A stretch of DNA of 64,000 nt from Hyphomicrobium sp. (GCA_022843145.1 JALHOF010000016.1:23275-87274), one strand, 5' to 3'. Numbered from the stretch's first letter, positions 47,535 to 55,702 are shown. Numbers and translations: made by a program. Notes: a model not told the origin generated them from the sequence alone.

Positions 47535-49628
47535 CTATTCTGGCGTCTGCCATTTGATCGACGGCTTCGGCGGCGGCTGGACTGACGGCGGCGCCGTTTC
47601 CGGCGGGTGGGGTGGGGGTATCTTCGGCGCGAAGCGGGCGCGGTTCTGCTCGCGCAGAGCGGCATAAGCGGCATCGCTCATGCAAGGCTCATTCTCGAGT
47701 GTGCCATAGGGGATGCTGAGTTTGATCGCCTGCGGCGTGACGTTGCGGATGAAGGCCGCGAACTCGGTGAACTGCCGGTCCGTGTTGGTCATGGCGCGGA
47801 TGAACTCCGGCGTGGTCCTTGCCTCCCGGGCGAAGGTGACGGCCTCGGCATAGGTGATCGGGCCGGCCATTTTGATCGCGGTGTTGTTGTACATGGCCTT
47901 GCGCACGCCCTCGGGGAGCTGCTCGACGAACTGAGTGGCGAACAGCAGGCCAAGGCCGAACTGGCGGGCGTCGGAGAGGATCTTCTCGGTCTTGGCGTCG
48001 AAGTAATCCTTGGCTTCGTCGACGATGAGAAGCGCGAGGTGGCGTTGATCCGGGTGAACGGGTGCGCGGGCGAGAGCCGCGGCGAGGCACTGGGCGATGA
48101 CGAAGCGGCCGAACACCGCCGAGGCGTCGTCGCCGAGGAAGTACCGGTCGGTGTTGATGAGAACGATCTTCTTATCCTGCATGGCTTGCAGGGCGTCGAA
48201 GGCGTTCTGGGGCGCCGAGAACATCTGATTGAAGGTTGGGTTGGCAAGCACGGTGTAGAGGCGTGAGGCGATGCTCTCCCGCGTCACCTTCATGGCCGAT
48301 GGATTGAAGAACTGGTTGCGGAAGTAGGCTTGGGCCAGGGGATCGAGGGCCGATATCTCGCGATAGTACTTCGAGCCCTCAACGGTCTTGGCCGGATCTT
48401 CCATCACCTCGCGCATGGTCTGCAGCGTGGCACCGGGAATGGCCTGCATGAGCTGGACGATAAAGCGCACGCCTGTCGCCATCTTGGTCGACAGGCCCTG
48501 ATCGATGGCGGTGAACAGATACGTAAAGAGTTCGATCTGCTGGGCGTCCGAGCCGCCCCTTATCTGGAAGAAGTTGAGTGCGGGAACGTCGCGCGGCTCG
48601 AGGATGATGAGGCGGTCCTTGAGCTCAGCGTTAAAGACCTCGAGGCGCGCGATCTTGTCGAGCATGGTGCCCATGCCGTCGATGATGAACATGGCCGGCG
48701 CATCGGGTCGCTGCATGAACGAGACGATGATGTGCTGCAGGAGCTGGGTCTTGCCGTGGCCCGACGGCGCAAAGATCGCACCGTGCTCGCGATAGGCCTT
48801 CTCAGGGATGGAGAAGGGGACTTGAGTGGTGAAAATCGACTCGAGCCCGGTGCCGTCGAGGTAGGCGGAGATCATGTGCTGCGGCGGCAGCTTGCAGTCC
48901 CTTGGCGCTCTGATCCGGTGGGGCTGCCTCTGGGCGTCCTCAAACGAGAGTTCGGAAGCGGCGAGGAGGTTTTCGATGAGGCGTTGGCGCGTGTGGGCGA
49001 AGGCCAAGGCGGCCGGATAGTCGTCTTCGAAGGCCGTGTCGGATAGGAACGTGACAAGGATCTTGCCGAGGACCTCGGCCAGGTCGGGCAGCAAGGCAAA
49101 GGCGGGAATCCTAAAGGTGTGCGCATCGCTCCAAGTCTCGTGTAGGGAGGGCGGCAGCTCGTCCATGAGACCGAGCATGAGACCGCAAATCGTCTCATCG
49201 AAGACGGTGCGGATGCGCTCCTCATGCAAGAGGTAGGGCTCCAGCTCCTCGAGCTTGCGACGGAGGAGGATGTCGCTACCGGCATCACTGTGGGCGGGCA
49301 GCTCCGGGAACTCGAAGACGAGCCGATTGTGTTTCCTGAGAGCGATGTTGGCCTTGGCAAGCGCGACCAGTATCGGCTCGAACGGGCGTGGTCCCTCATC
49401 GGCACAGGTGAGCACCTGCGCGACCGCAATGTCGGCGAGATAATCGCGATTGCCATACTGGGAGGCGCGGTAGGCAGACCTGAGCCGGGCGTGATAGGAC
49501 CGGACCGGCTCGGGCTTTCCTTTGAACGCCCGATGTGGCCGCCAGGGAAAGTGCGAGAGGTTGATGGCCGCGCTCGTGAGAACGTACTCGATGAGCTCAT
49601 TGAGCGGGACATCCGGCTTCTTTGCCAT
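47535..49628 (-). CDS. Large conjugation-type ATPase (TraG/HerA-like)
   Basis: A 697-residue P-loop ATPase. Walker A is APSGHGKTQLLQH near residue 300, and Walker B is LALLIVDEAKDYF with a following RQFGLGLLFATQFVEQLPEG segment typical of TraD/TraG and HerA-like DNA pumps. The N-terminal 250 residues are helical and unassigned, and the tail is Pro-rich. Coupling-type ATPases move DNA or proteins to a membrane channel. ATG 49628 overlaps the stop of the preceding membrane-protein gene by one base (TGATG). With the ATPase at 51181 it forms a pair, possibly two halves of one machine. Confidence 0.78.
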   Translation of the reverse strand: MAKKPDVPLNELIEYVLTSAAINLSHFPWRPHRAFKGKPEPVRSYHARLRSAYRASQYGNRDYLADIAVAQVLTCADEGPRPFEPILVALAKANIALRKHNRLVFEFPELPAHSDAGSDILLRRKLEELEPYLLHEERIRTVFDETICGLMLGLMDELPPSLHETWSDAHTFRIPAFALLPDLAEVLGKILVTFLSDTAFEDDYPAALAFAHTRQRLIENLLAASELSFEDAQRQPHRIRAPRDCKLPPQHMISAYLDGTGLESIFTTQVPFSIPEKAYREHGAIFAPSGHGKTQLLQHIIVSFMQRPDAPAMFIIDGMGTMLDKIARLEVFNAELKDRLIILEPRDVPALNFFQIRGGSDAQQIELFTYLFTAIDQGLSTKMATGVRFIVQLMQAIPGATLQTMREVMEDPAKTVEGSKYYREISALDPLAQAYFRNQFFNPSAMKVTRESIASRLYTVLANPTFNQMFSAPQNAFDALQAMQDKKIVLINTDRYFLGDDASAVFGRFVIAQCLAAALARAPVHPDQRHLALLIVDEAKDYFDAKTEKILSDARQFGLGLLFATQFVEQLPEGVRKAMYNNTAIKMAGPITYAEAVTFAREARTTPEFIRAMTNTDRQFTEFAAFIRNVTPQAIKLSIPYGTLENEPCMSDAAYAALREQNRARFAPKIPPPHPPETAPPSVQPPPKPSIKWQTPE

Positions 49629-51184
49629 CAGCGCGACGCCCATTCATGGATCTTGGCGCCGATCCCCAAGCCGACGATACAAAGGATCGCGAAGAAGACA
49701 TTGCCCGGGCCGTAGGTGAAGAACACGCCGACAATAATCCCGAGCATGATCAAGATCACGGCGAAGCGTGTGGCATTGACCGCTGTGCGCGCCCCGCGAA
49801 AGCTTTTCGCAATTGCGATCTGGCTCCAGGCCATGTTGCGGGCCCGGTCGAGCTCCTTGCGATAGACGAGGTTTTTGGGCTCGAGCGCGACGGCCTTCTC
49901 GTAAGCCTCGACGGCACGGCGCTTGTCATGCAAGAGGCCGTGGAAGTTGCCGAGCCAAAAGTAGATCAGGGCTGCGGTCGGGTTGAGAGCGGCCGCCTTT
50001 TCCAGGATCGGGATCGCCCGTCTGGGGTTGTCGGCGCCGCGGGCAATGGCTTCGATGAACAGCGCCTGAGATTTCATCTCGCTGATTGAGACCGTCAGGG
50101 TTGCGCCGTCCTGCTCAAACGTGTGCTTGGCCGTCGGGTCTGCATCCTCGGCGATGGCGATCTGCCTGCTGGCGAGCGACAGGGTGTTGAGCATCGTGTT
50201 GGCGAGGAGCGGTTCGCCGATCACCTTGGGAACGAGATCGTCGAGCTCCTGCAGATAGCTCTGGGCGAGCTCGAGGGCCTCCTGCGCAGCCTGCGCATTG
50301 TGGATCGGGTGAGTGCCATGTGTGGCCGACACATTCGGTCGAGCGACGCTTGGCAACGCAAACGTGACGGCCGTCTGCCGGGACGGGCCGAAAGCGGTAG
50401 CGAGGGCGACAGCGACGAACGCGCCGAGGGCGACAACGACGATAAGGCGCATGAGCTGATCGGCGAGGGAAGCCCAGTCGCCCGTTTGGGCGGCTCGAAG
50501 AAGACGTGCTCCCACCGATATGCGATCGGCGGGCTCGGTGATTGCTGCGGTCGCCGTATCTAGTATCGCCGGGCGTGCGCTGTCGGATGGTCGTTGCTCG
50601 CTCGCCAGTTGTTGGGCTAGCGACATTGACGGTTCGGACTGCTGGCGCGCCTGTTGTTCGAGCTTCTGCAATTGTTCGCTTGCCCGACTGCGATTGGCGT
50701 CGGAGATGTCGAAGTAGGAGAGTGCCTGGTGACAGGCGTCCGCAGAGCCGTCGAAGCAGAGCTTCCAGTCTGTTTCGAACTTGGCCCGGAGTTGCGGGCC
50801 TAGGGTCTCACACATTTTGGCTTTGACGATACAACCCGCGTTACCCGCCTGTCGGCAGGCGCGCACTGCTTTGCGAGTTGCGTCATCGCTAGTGATTCCG
50901 GTCGAATATCCATAACCCGTTCCGGAGACGGGCGCGGCGAAGGCAAAACACCCGTCCCTGACACGAGCAATGAGGCGACAACTGAACGCTTTCTGAGAAC
51001 ATTCTTCGAGCGAGTGCGATAGAGCTGCTTCGAACTCGGTCAGATTATAACTCCACGACCACGTGAGCCCACCCTGGTAGTTCTTGCCCAGGACAAAATA
51101 GCCATCGGCGCGTGCAGCCGTGGCGGTGATGACGATGAATAGCGCAAGAAGGCGCAACATCCGCATGGGTGCCCCTCGCCTCAC
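49628..51184 (-). CDS. DUF4189 and TPR membrane protein in the transfer operon
   Basis: A 518-residue exported/membrane protein. A signal peptide (about 9-26) is followed by a Cys-rich DUF4189-like periplasmic domain (about 27-125, with ECSQKAFSCRLIARVRDGC). Then come a helical segment, a membrane span at about 245-265, a cytoplasmic or periplasmic TPR pair near 410-450 (PRRAIPILEKAAALNP and KRRAVEAYEKAVALEP) and two final membrane helices. GTG 51184 overlaps the upstream ATPase stop by four bases (GTGA). Its place between two ATPases suggests it anchors them at the membrane; no known mating-channel family is recognised. Confidence 0.72.
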   Translation of the reverse strand: MRRGAPMRMLRLLALFIVITATAARADGYFVLGKNYQGGLTWSWSYNLTEFEAALSHSLEECSQKAFSCRLIARVRDGCFAFAAPVSGTGYGYSTGITSDDATRKAVRACRQAGNAGCIVKAKMCETLGPQLRAKFETDWKLCFDGSADACHQALSYFDISDANRSRASEQLQKLEQQARQQSEPSMSLAQQLASEQRPSDSARPAILDTATAAITEPADRISVGARLLRAAQTGDWASLADQLMRLIVVVALGAFVAVALATAFGPSRQTAVTFALPSVARPNVSATHGTHPIHNAQAAQEALELAQSYLQELDDLVPKVIGEPLLANTMLNTLSLASRQIAIAEDADPTAKHTFEQDGATLTVSISEMKSQALFIEAIARGADNPRRAIPILEKAAALNPTAALIYFWLGNFHGLLHDKRRAVEAYEKAVALEPKNLVYRKELDRARNMAWSQIAIAKSFRGARTAVNATRFAVILIMLGIIVGVFFTYGPGNVFFAILCIVGLGIGAKIHEWASR

Positions 51185-52365
51185 GTTGGTAACGGTCCGT
51201 CCTTCCGCCGCCGAGCGAAGCGGGTCAAGGGTCGGTTCCGCGCAATATGCGACTCCCCTTGACGCGCGAGCGGCGGCGGTATCCTGCGAGCATATCTGAG
51301 GCGGGACTGATCGAGAACTGCCTTTAGGCGCTCTCGGTTGTGGCTGAAGGGCGGCATGCGCTCCTCCTGGCCGTTGCAGATGGCGGTAAAGGGCTCGAGC
51401 GTGGTCAGCGCGTTGGGATTGAAGTCCTGGTGCTCGCGGTTGAAGTGCGGGGCGAGCAGCAAGGCGTCGCGGTGGGCGACCTGGAACACGACGATGTCGC
51501 GCGCGTTGGCGAGAATGGCGGCCAGCAGCTTGTCGTCGAGCTGGGCCGGGAACTGGTGCGACAGGCCGAGCTTCAAACCGAATTTGCGCAGCTCCGAAAG
51601 CATCGAGATGTAGACGTCGGTGCCGTAGGTGTGGAATTCGTCGGCATAGAACGAGAGTGGCGCCGGGCTGGTCATGAGTGCGTTGCGCACGCTCGTGGTG
51701 AACAGCGACCCGAACACGGTGGCGGCCTCGTTGCCGATGACCGGCTTGGCCAAGTTGACGACGATGATCTTCATGTCCCGGATCGCCTCGGCCAGATCCA
51801 GTTTCGGGTGGCGTTGGGTGAGATTGCGGGCAATGGGTGAAGCGAGCACCGCGCCGACTTTGTTGTAGATCGGCATCGCCGCCTGCAGGCGCTCGCGCTC
51901 GGGGTAGGCCTTGAGATACTCGTGGTGCCAGAACTTGAGGGTCTCCGACGCGGCGACACGTGTCAGCGCCTTGGCGCGGTGGATGGGATCGTAGTAGAGC
52001 GCCGGCAGTTCGCGCAGCGTCAATCCCGCCTCGTGAATGACGGCGATGCCGTGGCGCAAGAAGTGCTCGAGCCGCGGTCCCCAGCTGTCGGCCCAGATGG
52101 TCTTGAAGGCCGTGACGAGGTGATGGGGCTCGGCAAGGGGGTTGAAGCCGACGGCGTGCTCAGCATCGCCGAGGTCGATGTAGCAGATGTTGCGGAGCTG
52201 CCACGACGGGCACGCGTTCAAAAGGTCGAGGGCGTCGGGCCCGTGCGGGTCGATATACACGACGGCGCGATCGCCGCGCTCGATGTCGCGCAGAATCTCG
52301 TTCTTCAAGAACGTCGATTTGCCGAAACCGGATTTTCCCACCACGTAAAAATGTCGATTGTCCAT
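51181..52365 (-). CDS. Conjugation-type ATPase (TraD/TraG-like)
   Basis: A 394-residue P-loop ATPase starting MDNRHFYVVGKSGFGKST, so Walker A (GKSGFGKST) lies at the very N-terminus with no membrane segment ahead of it. Walker B is APLSFYADEFHTYG, followed by ELRKFGLKLGLSHQFPAQLD, the sensor region of type IV coupling proteins. Usual coupling proteins have N-terminal membrane helices; here the membrane part may be supplied by the next gene. ATG 52365 was chosen because conserved sequence begins there; upstream codons to 52413 are unmatched. It is the first gene of a leftward coupled run. Confidence 0.82.
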   Translation of the reverse strand: MDNRHFYVVGKSGFGKSTFLKNEILRDIERGDRAVVYIDPHGPDALDLLNACPSWQLRNICYIDLGDAEHAVGFNPLAEPHHLVTAFKTIWADSWGPRLEHFLRHGIAVIHEAGLTLRELPALYYDPIHRAKALTRVAASETLKFWHHEYLKAYPERERLQAAMPIYNKVGAVLASPIARNLTQRHPKLDLAEAIRDMKIIVVNLAKPVIGNEAATVFGSLFTTSVRNALMTSPAPLSFYADEFHTYGTDVYISMLSELRKFGLKLGLSHQFPAQLDDKLLAAILANARDIVVFQVAHRDALLLAPHFNREHQDFNPNALTTLEPFTAICNGQEERMPPFSHNRERLKAVLDQSRLRYARRIPPPLARQGESHIARNRPLTRFARRRKDGPLPT

Positions 52366-52732
52366 AAGTCCGTTCAGCTTCCTGTTCCGTCTCGCATCGC
52401 TACAAGACTGCATCCAAGCAACAGCGGGGCTCGTGGCCGTACTGCGGAAGCGGAAGCTGAACGGAATTATCGAGGCCTACCGTGTATTGTACCGGCACTT
52501 GTCTGGCCTGAAGGCCATGACCCAATGCGCGAGCTGCCGTCCTTGCGTCCGATAGGATCAAGGACAAGGGAAGCGAGGAGTGGACTCGAAGGGAAACGAC
52601 GAGCCGAGGGCATTGGGTCATGGCCTTCAGGCCTGACCAATGTGCCGGAATTGTTGGAGAATCTGCCGCCAAGCACGACCATACAAGGTGGTTGCTGGTA
52701 TGGTGGCTGCCATGGTGCGGCATTTCCCTGAG
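52366..52732. promoter_or_regulatory. Promoter region of the transfer operon with a 24-bp inverted repeat
   Basis: No gene lies here. On the minus strand a TACAAT box (52491-52486) about 120 bases upstream of the ATPase gene is a likely -10 element; the left arm of the inverted repeat covers its -35 region. The same GGTACAATA context occurs before the primase-like gene near 45735, hinting at shared promoters. The stretch right of 52640 leads to the stop of the ART-like gene. Confidence 0.5.
52505..52635. repeat. 24-bp perfect inverted repeat (oriT or operator candidate)
   Basis: GGCCTGAAGGCCATGACCCA with four more bases at 52505-52528 is repeated in inverse at 52612-52635, with 83 bases between. 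Similarity extends outward imperfectly through CCGGCAC on both sides, so the arms may be about 45 bases long. Such a large inverted repeat beside the first transfer ATPase is what one expects of a transfer origin or of an operator pair. Confidence 0.6.
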
Positions 52733-53410
52733 CTAGGACGGCATCTTGGACCAGGGCGATATCCCGACGTGTTTCCTATACTGATCCTGCAGCGAATCAA
52801 TGTCGACGAGATCGAAAGAGGATATCGCTGCCGGATCGCGGACGTTGATCTGAACCTGGGTCGCCTTGAAGTAGAAAGACGAGCGATAGAGCTGGGCCCC
52901 GTCGAGGAAGGCAGCACGGACGGCACTGATCTTGCGGCCCGTGCCCCGTAGCTCTTCGAGGGCAGAATCGATGGCAGCGCAATCGAGCCTGTTCTCCGCG
53001 TACACGATGCTTCGTTTCTCCTCCTCGGAAATGTCGGTCCGGTCCTTCGCGGGGAGAGTATCGAGGGTATCGCCGTTAGCAAGGGTGAGAATTGGACCCC
53101 ACTGCTTGTAGGTGCCCGTTAGCCTTCGTCCGCGCTTGTGGATGTACTTCCACCACCGGACATCGAGAAGGTCCATGATCTCGTCCTGGGCGATCTCTAT
53201 CCGCGCCTCGATGACGGCTGGTGGATAACCTCTCTCAACGGCCCATCGTTGACCCCAGAGCATCGCCAGCATAGGCGCGGATTCGAAAAAGTAGATGCCT
53301 GCGCCGAGCCACGATGTACCGCCTTCGCTTCGGTCGAAGCCACGTGCGGCAATCGAGTCGACGCGATCACTCGTGGTCCCATGATACGCATGGAAGGTGA
53401 ATGTGCGCAC
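52733..53410 (-). CDS. ADP-ribosyltransferase-like protein
   Basis: A 225-residue protein. Its N-terminus has AYHGTTSDRVDSIAARGF and WLGAGIYFFES, the pattern of PARP/diphtheria-type ADP-ribosyltransferases (His-Gly for NAD, then G-x-GIYF with the conserved Tyr). The third catalytic residue, often Glu, cannot be located by eye. The remainder has no recognised family. Such enzymes act as toxins or defence effectors on nucleic acid or protein. GTG 53410 follows GGGGGAAT and lies just after a terminator hairpin; an ATG at 53458 would sit beyond that hairpin and is unlikely. Confidence 0.65.
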   Translation of the reverse strand: MRTFTFHAYHGTTSDRVDSIAARGFDRSEGGTSWLGAGIYFFESAPMLAMLWGQRWAVERGYPPAVIEARIEIAQDEIMDLLDVRWWKYIHKRGRRLTGTYKQWGPILTLANGDTLDTLPAKDRTDISEEEKRSIVYAENRLDCAAIDSALEELRGTGRKISAVRAAFLDGAQLYRSSFYFKATQVQINVRDPAAISSFDLVDIDSLQDQYRKHVGISPWSKMPS

Positions 53411-53420
53411 TATTCCCCCG

Positions 53421-53453
53421 AAAAAAAGCGCCCACACTGGTGGGTGTGGGCGC
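53421..53453 (-). terminator. Rho-independent terminator of the 125-aa gene
   Basis: GCGCCCACAC and GTGTGGGCGC form a perfect 10-bp stem with a six-base loop, followed on the minus strand by seven T residues. It ends the gene at 53479 just before the start of the ART-like gene, so the latter needs read-through or its own promoter. Confidence 0.9.
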
Positions 53454-53478
53454 ATCATCGTTCAAGGCCATTATGGTT

Positions 53479-53856
53479 TCAACGGCTCTTTCTCAGTCGG
53501 TCTCGCAGCTTCTCGATCTGGTCGCGGTTTTTCGCGGCCCATGCCTGATGCGAAGCGTCAAGGCTTTTCGAGAAATCGGCCCGGGACTGCAGGAGCTGTT
53601 TGACGAGTTCTTCATCTGTCATGGCATCGGTTTTTGCGGCAAACACGGTGTAGAGCGCCTTGTCCTCCTCGGAGACGAAGTAGGGTTCGGGTTCATCGTC
53701 GGCAGCTGACGCCGCGGCAATCTTGTTTCCCGTCTTGGCGGTATCGGTCGCTTGCTTCAAGGCGCGCGAAACTGCTTCCTCCAAGGTAGAGGTAAAGCCG
53801 GCCGAAATGGCTGCGCCAAACCGATTCGAGCTTACGCGCTTGGGTGTGTCTGTCAT
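53479..53856 (-). CDS. 125-aa charged helical protein
   Basis: Starts at ATG 53856 with GGAGAA upstream. The protein is hydrophilic: an N-terminal part (MTDTPKRVSSNRFGAAISAG), an acidic middle (ADDEPEPYFVSEEDKALY) and a Lys/Arg-rich helical end (RDQIEKLRDRLRKSR). No family is recognised. A palindromic operator-like element lies just upstream and a strong terminator directly downstream, so it is a single-gene, probably regulated unit. A role as partner or antitoxin of the next gene (ART-like) is possible but unsupported. Confidence 0.65.
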   Translation of the reverse strand: MTDTPKRVSSNRFGAAISAGFTSTLEEAVSRALKQATDTAKTGNKIAAASAADDEPEPYFVSEEDKALYTVFAAKTDAMTDEELVKQLLQSRADFSKSLDASHQAWAAKNRDQIEKLRDRLRKSR

Positions 53857-53867
53857 GGCATTTCTCC

Positions 53868-53907
53868 GGATGATCTGTACCTAGAAATAAGTGTACACTG
53901 ATCATCC
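53868..53907. promoter_or_regulatory. Interrupted palindrome upstream of the 125-aa gene
   Basis: GGATGATC-TGTAC at 53868-53880 is mirrored by GTACACTGATCATCC at 53893-53907, with an A/T-rich centre (TAGAAATAA). The inner GTGTACAC is itself a palindrome. It lies 12 bases upstream of the start codon, where a promoter and autorepressor site would be. Confidence 0.5.
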
Positions 53908-54168
53908 AGTTTTCAGGATCCAGTAAAGGGGATAACGCGCGCCGCCAGGGCGGCGTTCCAGGAACGCCCTGATAGCCCAAGAGAGCTTACGGCAGTTGTC
54001 GGTGCCAGGGAAGCCGGGCTTACGATGCGGGAGCGGCAAGATGAGCCTTTTTCGGGCGATTTGGTCAATAGCGTGTTTACGAAGTCACAAGCGCGTGAGT
54101 GCATAGGCGGGAAATAGGGAAGAGACCCGACTTGGACATCGGGCCTCCTGCTCCTTTTGGGGGAGCGT
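53908..54168. other. 261 bases without a gene, with two overlapping hairpins
   Basis: CGCCGCC and GGCGGCG (53940-53955) form one hairpin; GGCGTTCC-A-GGAACGCC (53952-53968) forms a second that shares GGCG with the first, so only one can form at a time. The remainder up to the end of the AlpA-like gene shows nothing recognisable. Confidence 0.5.
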
Positions 54169-54366
54169 CTAGCGGGCTGCGGCTAGCCACTCGTCCACAT
54201 CCTCGGTGCGCCACCTTATGCTTGTCGGCCGACCGCTGTCGGTTCGTCGGAGTACTACCGGTTCCGGGAATAGTCCTTCGTCCCTCCAGCGGTCGATCGT
54301 GGCACGGCTCGCACCTACGATCTGGCAGACCTGGCGTAGTTTCAGCAGCTTCAGTGTCTTAGACAT
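54169..54366 (-). CDS. AlpA/MerR-type HTH regulator (excisionase-like)
   Basis: A 65-residue DNA-binding protein with the AlpA pattern: LLKLRQVCQIVGASRATIDR as HTH, then WRDEGLFPEPVVLRR and the terminal WRTEDVDEWLAA. AlpA proteins activate or assist prophage and island integrases in excision. It lies 72 bases downstream of the integrase on the same strand, a standard arrangement for the recombination directionality factor. Confidence 0.88.
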   Translation of the reverse strand: MSKTLKLLKLRQVCQIVGASRATIDRWRDEGLFPEPVVLRRTDSGRPTSIRWRTEDVDEWLAAAR

Positions 54367-54438
54367 CGCTAAGCTCCATGTTGGGAGCGTCGCGACGTCT
54401 CCTGGGTTGCCCCGGGAAGCACTAAAACTAGGCGCCGA

Positions 54439-55515
54439 TTACGGCGACATCAAGTGGGAAAGGTGGGCTTCGTAGGCGAGTACAGCGGCTCTCATTTGGG
54501 GCATGTAGTCGTGCCTGTCGTAGATGCGCTGGATGGGCGAGCGTGAGCCGGTCTTGTGGTTGAGGAGGGCCTCCACGGCAGTGATGGTCGCCAGGTTCTC
54601 CCGGCTCATGATGGTGGACAGCGTGCGCCGGAAATCGTGCCAAGTATAGTGCGGCAGATGCACACGCTTGTCGAACAGGCGCTTGACCGTGCCCCATGAC
54701 TTGAACTGCTCTTCGTCGAATTCGTACTGTTCGAGCAGAGAAGCCGTGAGCGGCCCGTAAGGAAACGTGTGCTGGGTGTTGTTCTTGGTAAGCCACGCCG
54801 GCAGCGTGATCGTCTGCGCCTCACGGTTGATGAACTCGGGGCGCAGGGAGCCGATCTCGTTGCAGCGCTGACCGGTGGTGATGAGCAGGGCGATCATCAC
54901 GTCGTAGCGCGTTGTCGGAGGCGTGATGGCCTTCAGGATCACGGCCAGCTCGTGGTCCTCCAGCGCCCGGTCGCGGGAGAGGGTCTTGTAGGGTTGCTTG
55001 AGCCCCGCCAGCGGGGAGGCCTGAATGTACTGCTTGCCGACGCACCAGTTGAAGAAGGTGCGCATGGCGACAAAGGCGTGATTGGCCTCCGACCGGGGCA
55101 GCTCGCCGACGATGTCCGTGATGCGGTGGGTCGTGGCCGTGGCGAGAGATCCGGTGAACGGAAAGTGCCGCCGGAGTAGCCGCTCGGTCTCGCGCACCGT
55201 CGATGGCCTGTTGTTCTTCTTCTGGTGGGCGATGAAGGACTCCACCGCATCAGTGAAGGCCATGCTGATCACCAAGTGTGGGGCGGGTGGTGATCCGAGG
55301 ATCAGCATCGCCTTGCGCCGCGCTTTATGGAGCGACCAATCGGGGTAATGGCCGATGGTCACGCGTCGGCGCTTGGGACCGACAAGGACTAGGAAGGTCT
55401 TCCGGCGCGGTCCGGCGCGCAGCCCGAAGTTGGCCAGCCCCGTATCCCAGTAGTCGGTCTGGGTCGTGGGCTTGAGCGCCTTGATGGCCAGGTCTGTGAG
55501 GGCGATTTTAGGCAC
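54439..55515 (-). CDS. Tyrosine integrase of the element
   Basis: A 358-residue site-specific recombinase with a DUF4102-type N-terminal arm-binding domain (LTDLAIKALKPTTQTDYWD), a SAM-like core-binding domain (about 100-190) and the catalytic domain. The active-site set is visible: Arg in TGQRCNEIGSLR, His and Arg in YTWHDFRRTLSTIM, His in LLNHKTG and the nucleophile Tyr in the IQRIYDRHDY region. GTG 55515 starts inside one copy of the ATTAGGCACA repeat, so the integrase may repress itself there. It would cut in the tRNA-Gln anticodon loop to integrate and excise the element. Confidence 0.95.
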   Translation of the reverse strand: MPKIALTDLAIKALKPTTQTDYWDTGLANFGLRAGPRRKTFLVLVGPKRRRVTIGHYPDWSLHKARRKAMLILGSPPAPHLVISMAFTDAVESFIAHQKKNNRPSTVRETERLLRRHFPFTGSLATATTHRITDIVGELPRSEANHAFVAMRTFFNWCVGKQYIQASPLAGLKQPYKTLSRDRALEDHELAVILKAITPPTTRYDVMIALLITTGQRCNEIGSLRPEFINREAQTITLPAWLTKNNTQHTFPYGPLTASLLEQYEFDEEQFKSWGTVKRLFDKRVHLPHYTWHDFRRTLSTIMSRENLATITAVEALLNHKTGSRSPIQRIYDRHDYMPQMRAAVLAYEAHLSHLMSP

Positions 55516-55527
55516 AATTAGGCACAG
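55507..55527 (+). repeat. TTTAGGCACA/ATTAGGCACAG pair near attR
   Basis: TTTAGGCACA (55507-55516) and ATTAGGCACAG (55517-55527) are tandem and match the two copies near attL in sequence and orientation. They overlap the integrase start codon. Confidence 0.65.
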
Positions 55528-55649
55528 AAATAGGTTGGATAGGGATGGTTCAGGTTGAGACGGCTCGAGGCAGCTAATTTTTGATGTTAAAGGCCTTTTG
55601 TGGCTTTGGCGAGCAGAGATGAGGGAGGCTGAAACAGGCCATTTTAAGT

Positions 55650-55702
55650 CTCTGACTCTGCCTGTCTAGGTTCGAATCCTAGTCCCCCAGCCAATAAAAT
55701 CA
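55650..55702 (+). repeat. Right attachment site (att), partial tRNA-Gln copy
   Basis: An exact 53-base duplicate of 32367-32419: anticodon loop, T arm, acceptor 3' strand and CCA of tRNA-Gln. The 5' half of the tRNA is absent, so this copy is not functional. Confidence 0.92.

Larger units (their letters stand above)
32367..55702. mobile_element. Integrated mobilizable element (about 23.3 kb) in tRNA-Gln
   Basis: Bounded by 53-bp perfect direct repeats (32367-32419 and 55650-55702) derived from the tRNA 3' end. Contents from left: HTH initiator-like gene with iterons, an HTH/coiled-coil gene, the six-gene defence-like operon, a PIN pseudogene, a serine recombinase cluster, primase fragment, H-NS-like gene, replication-relaxation-like gene, two conjugation-type ATPases with a TPR membrane protein, an ART-like protein, an AlpA-like factor and the tyrosine integrase. 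Base composition varies: the defence-like operon is visibly poorer in G+C than the flanks. No relaxase or mating-channel genes are visible, so helper conjugation is likely needed. Confidence 0.9.

Noticed and set aside
46577..52365. A full integrative conjugative element transfer system
   Set aside because: No VirB4, VirB6, VirB8-10 or relaxase-like gene could be found, only coupling-type ATPases.
52400..52723. Short frames on both strands containing GLKAMTQC
   Set aside because: The shared peptide comes from the 24-bp inverted repeat read on both strands, not from real genes.
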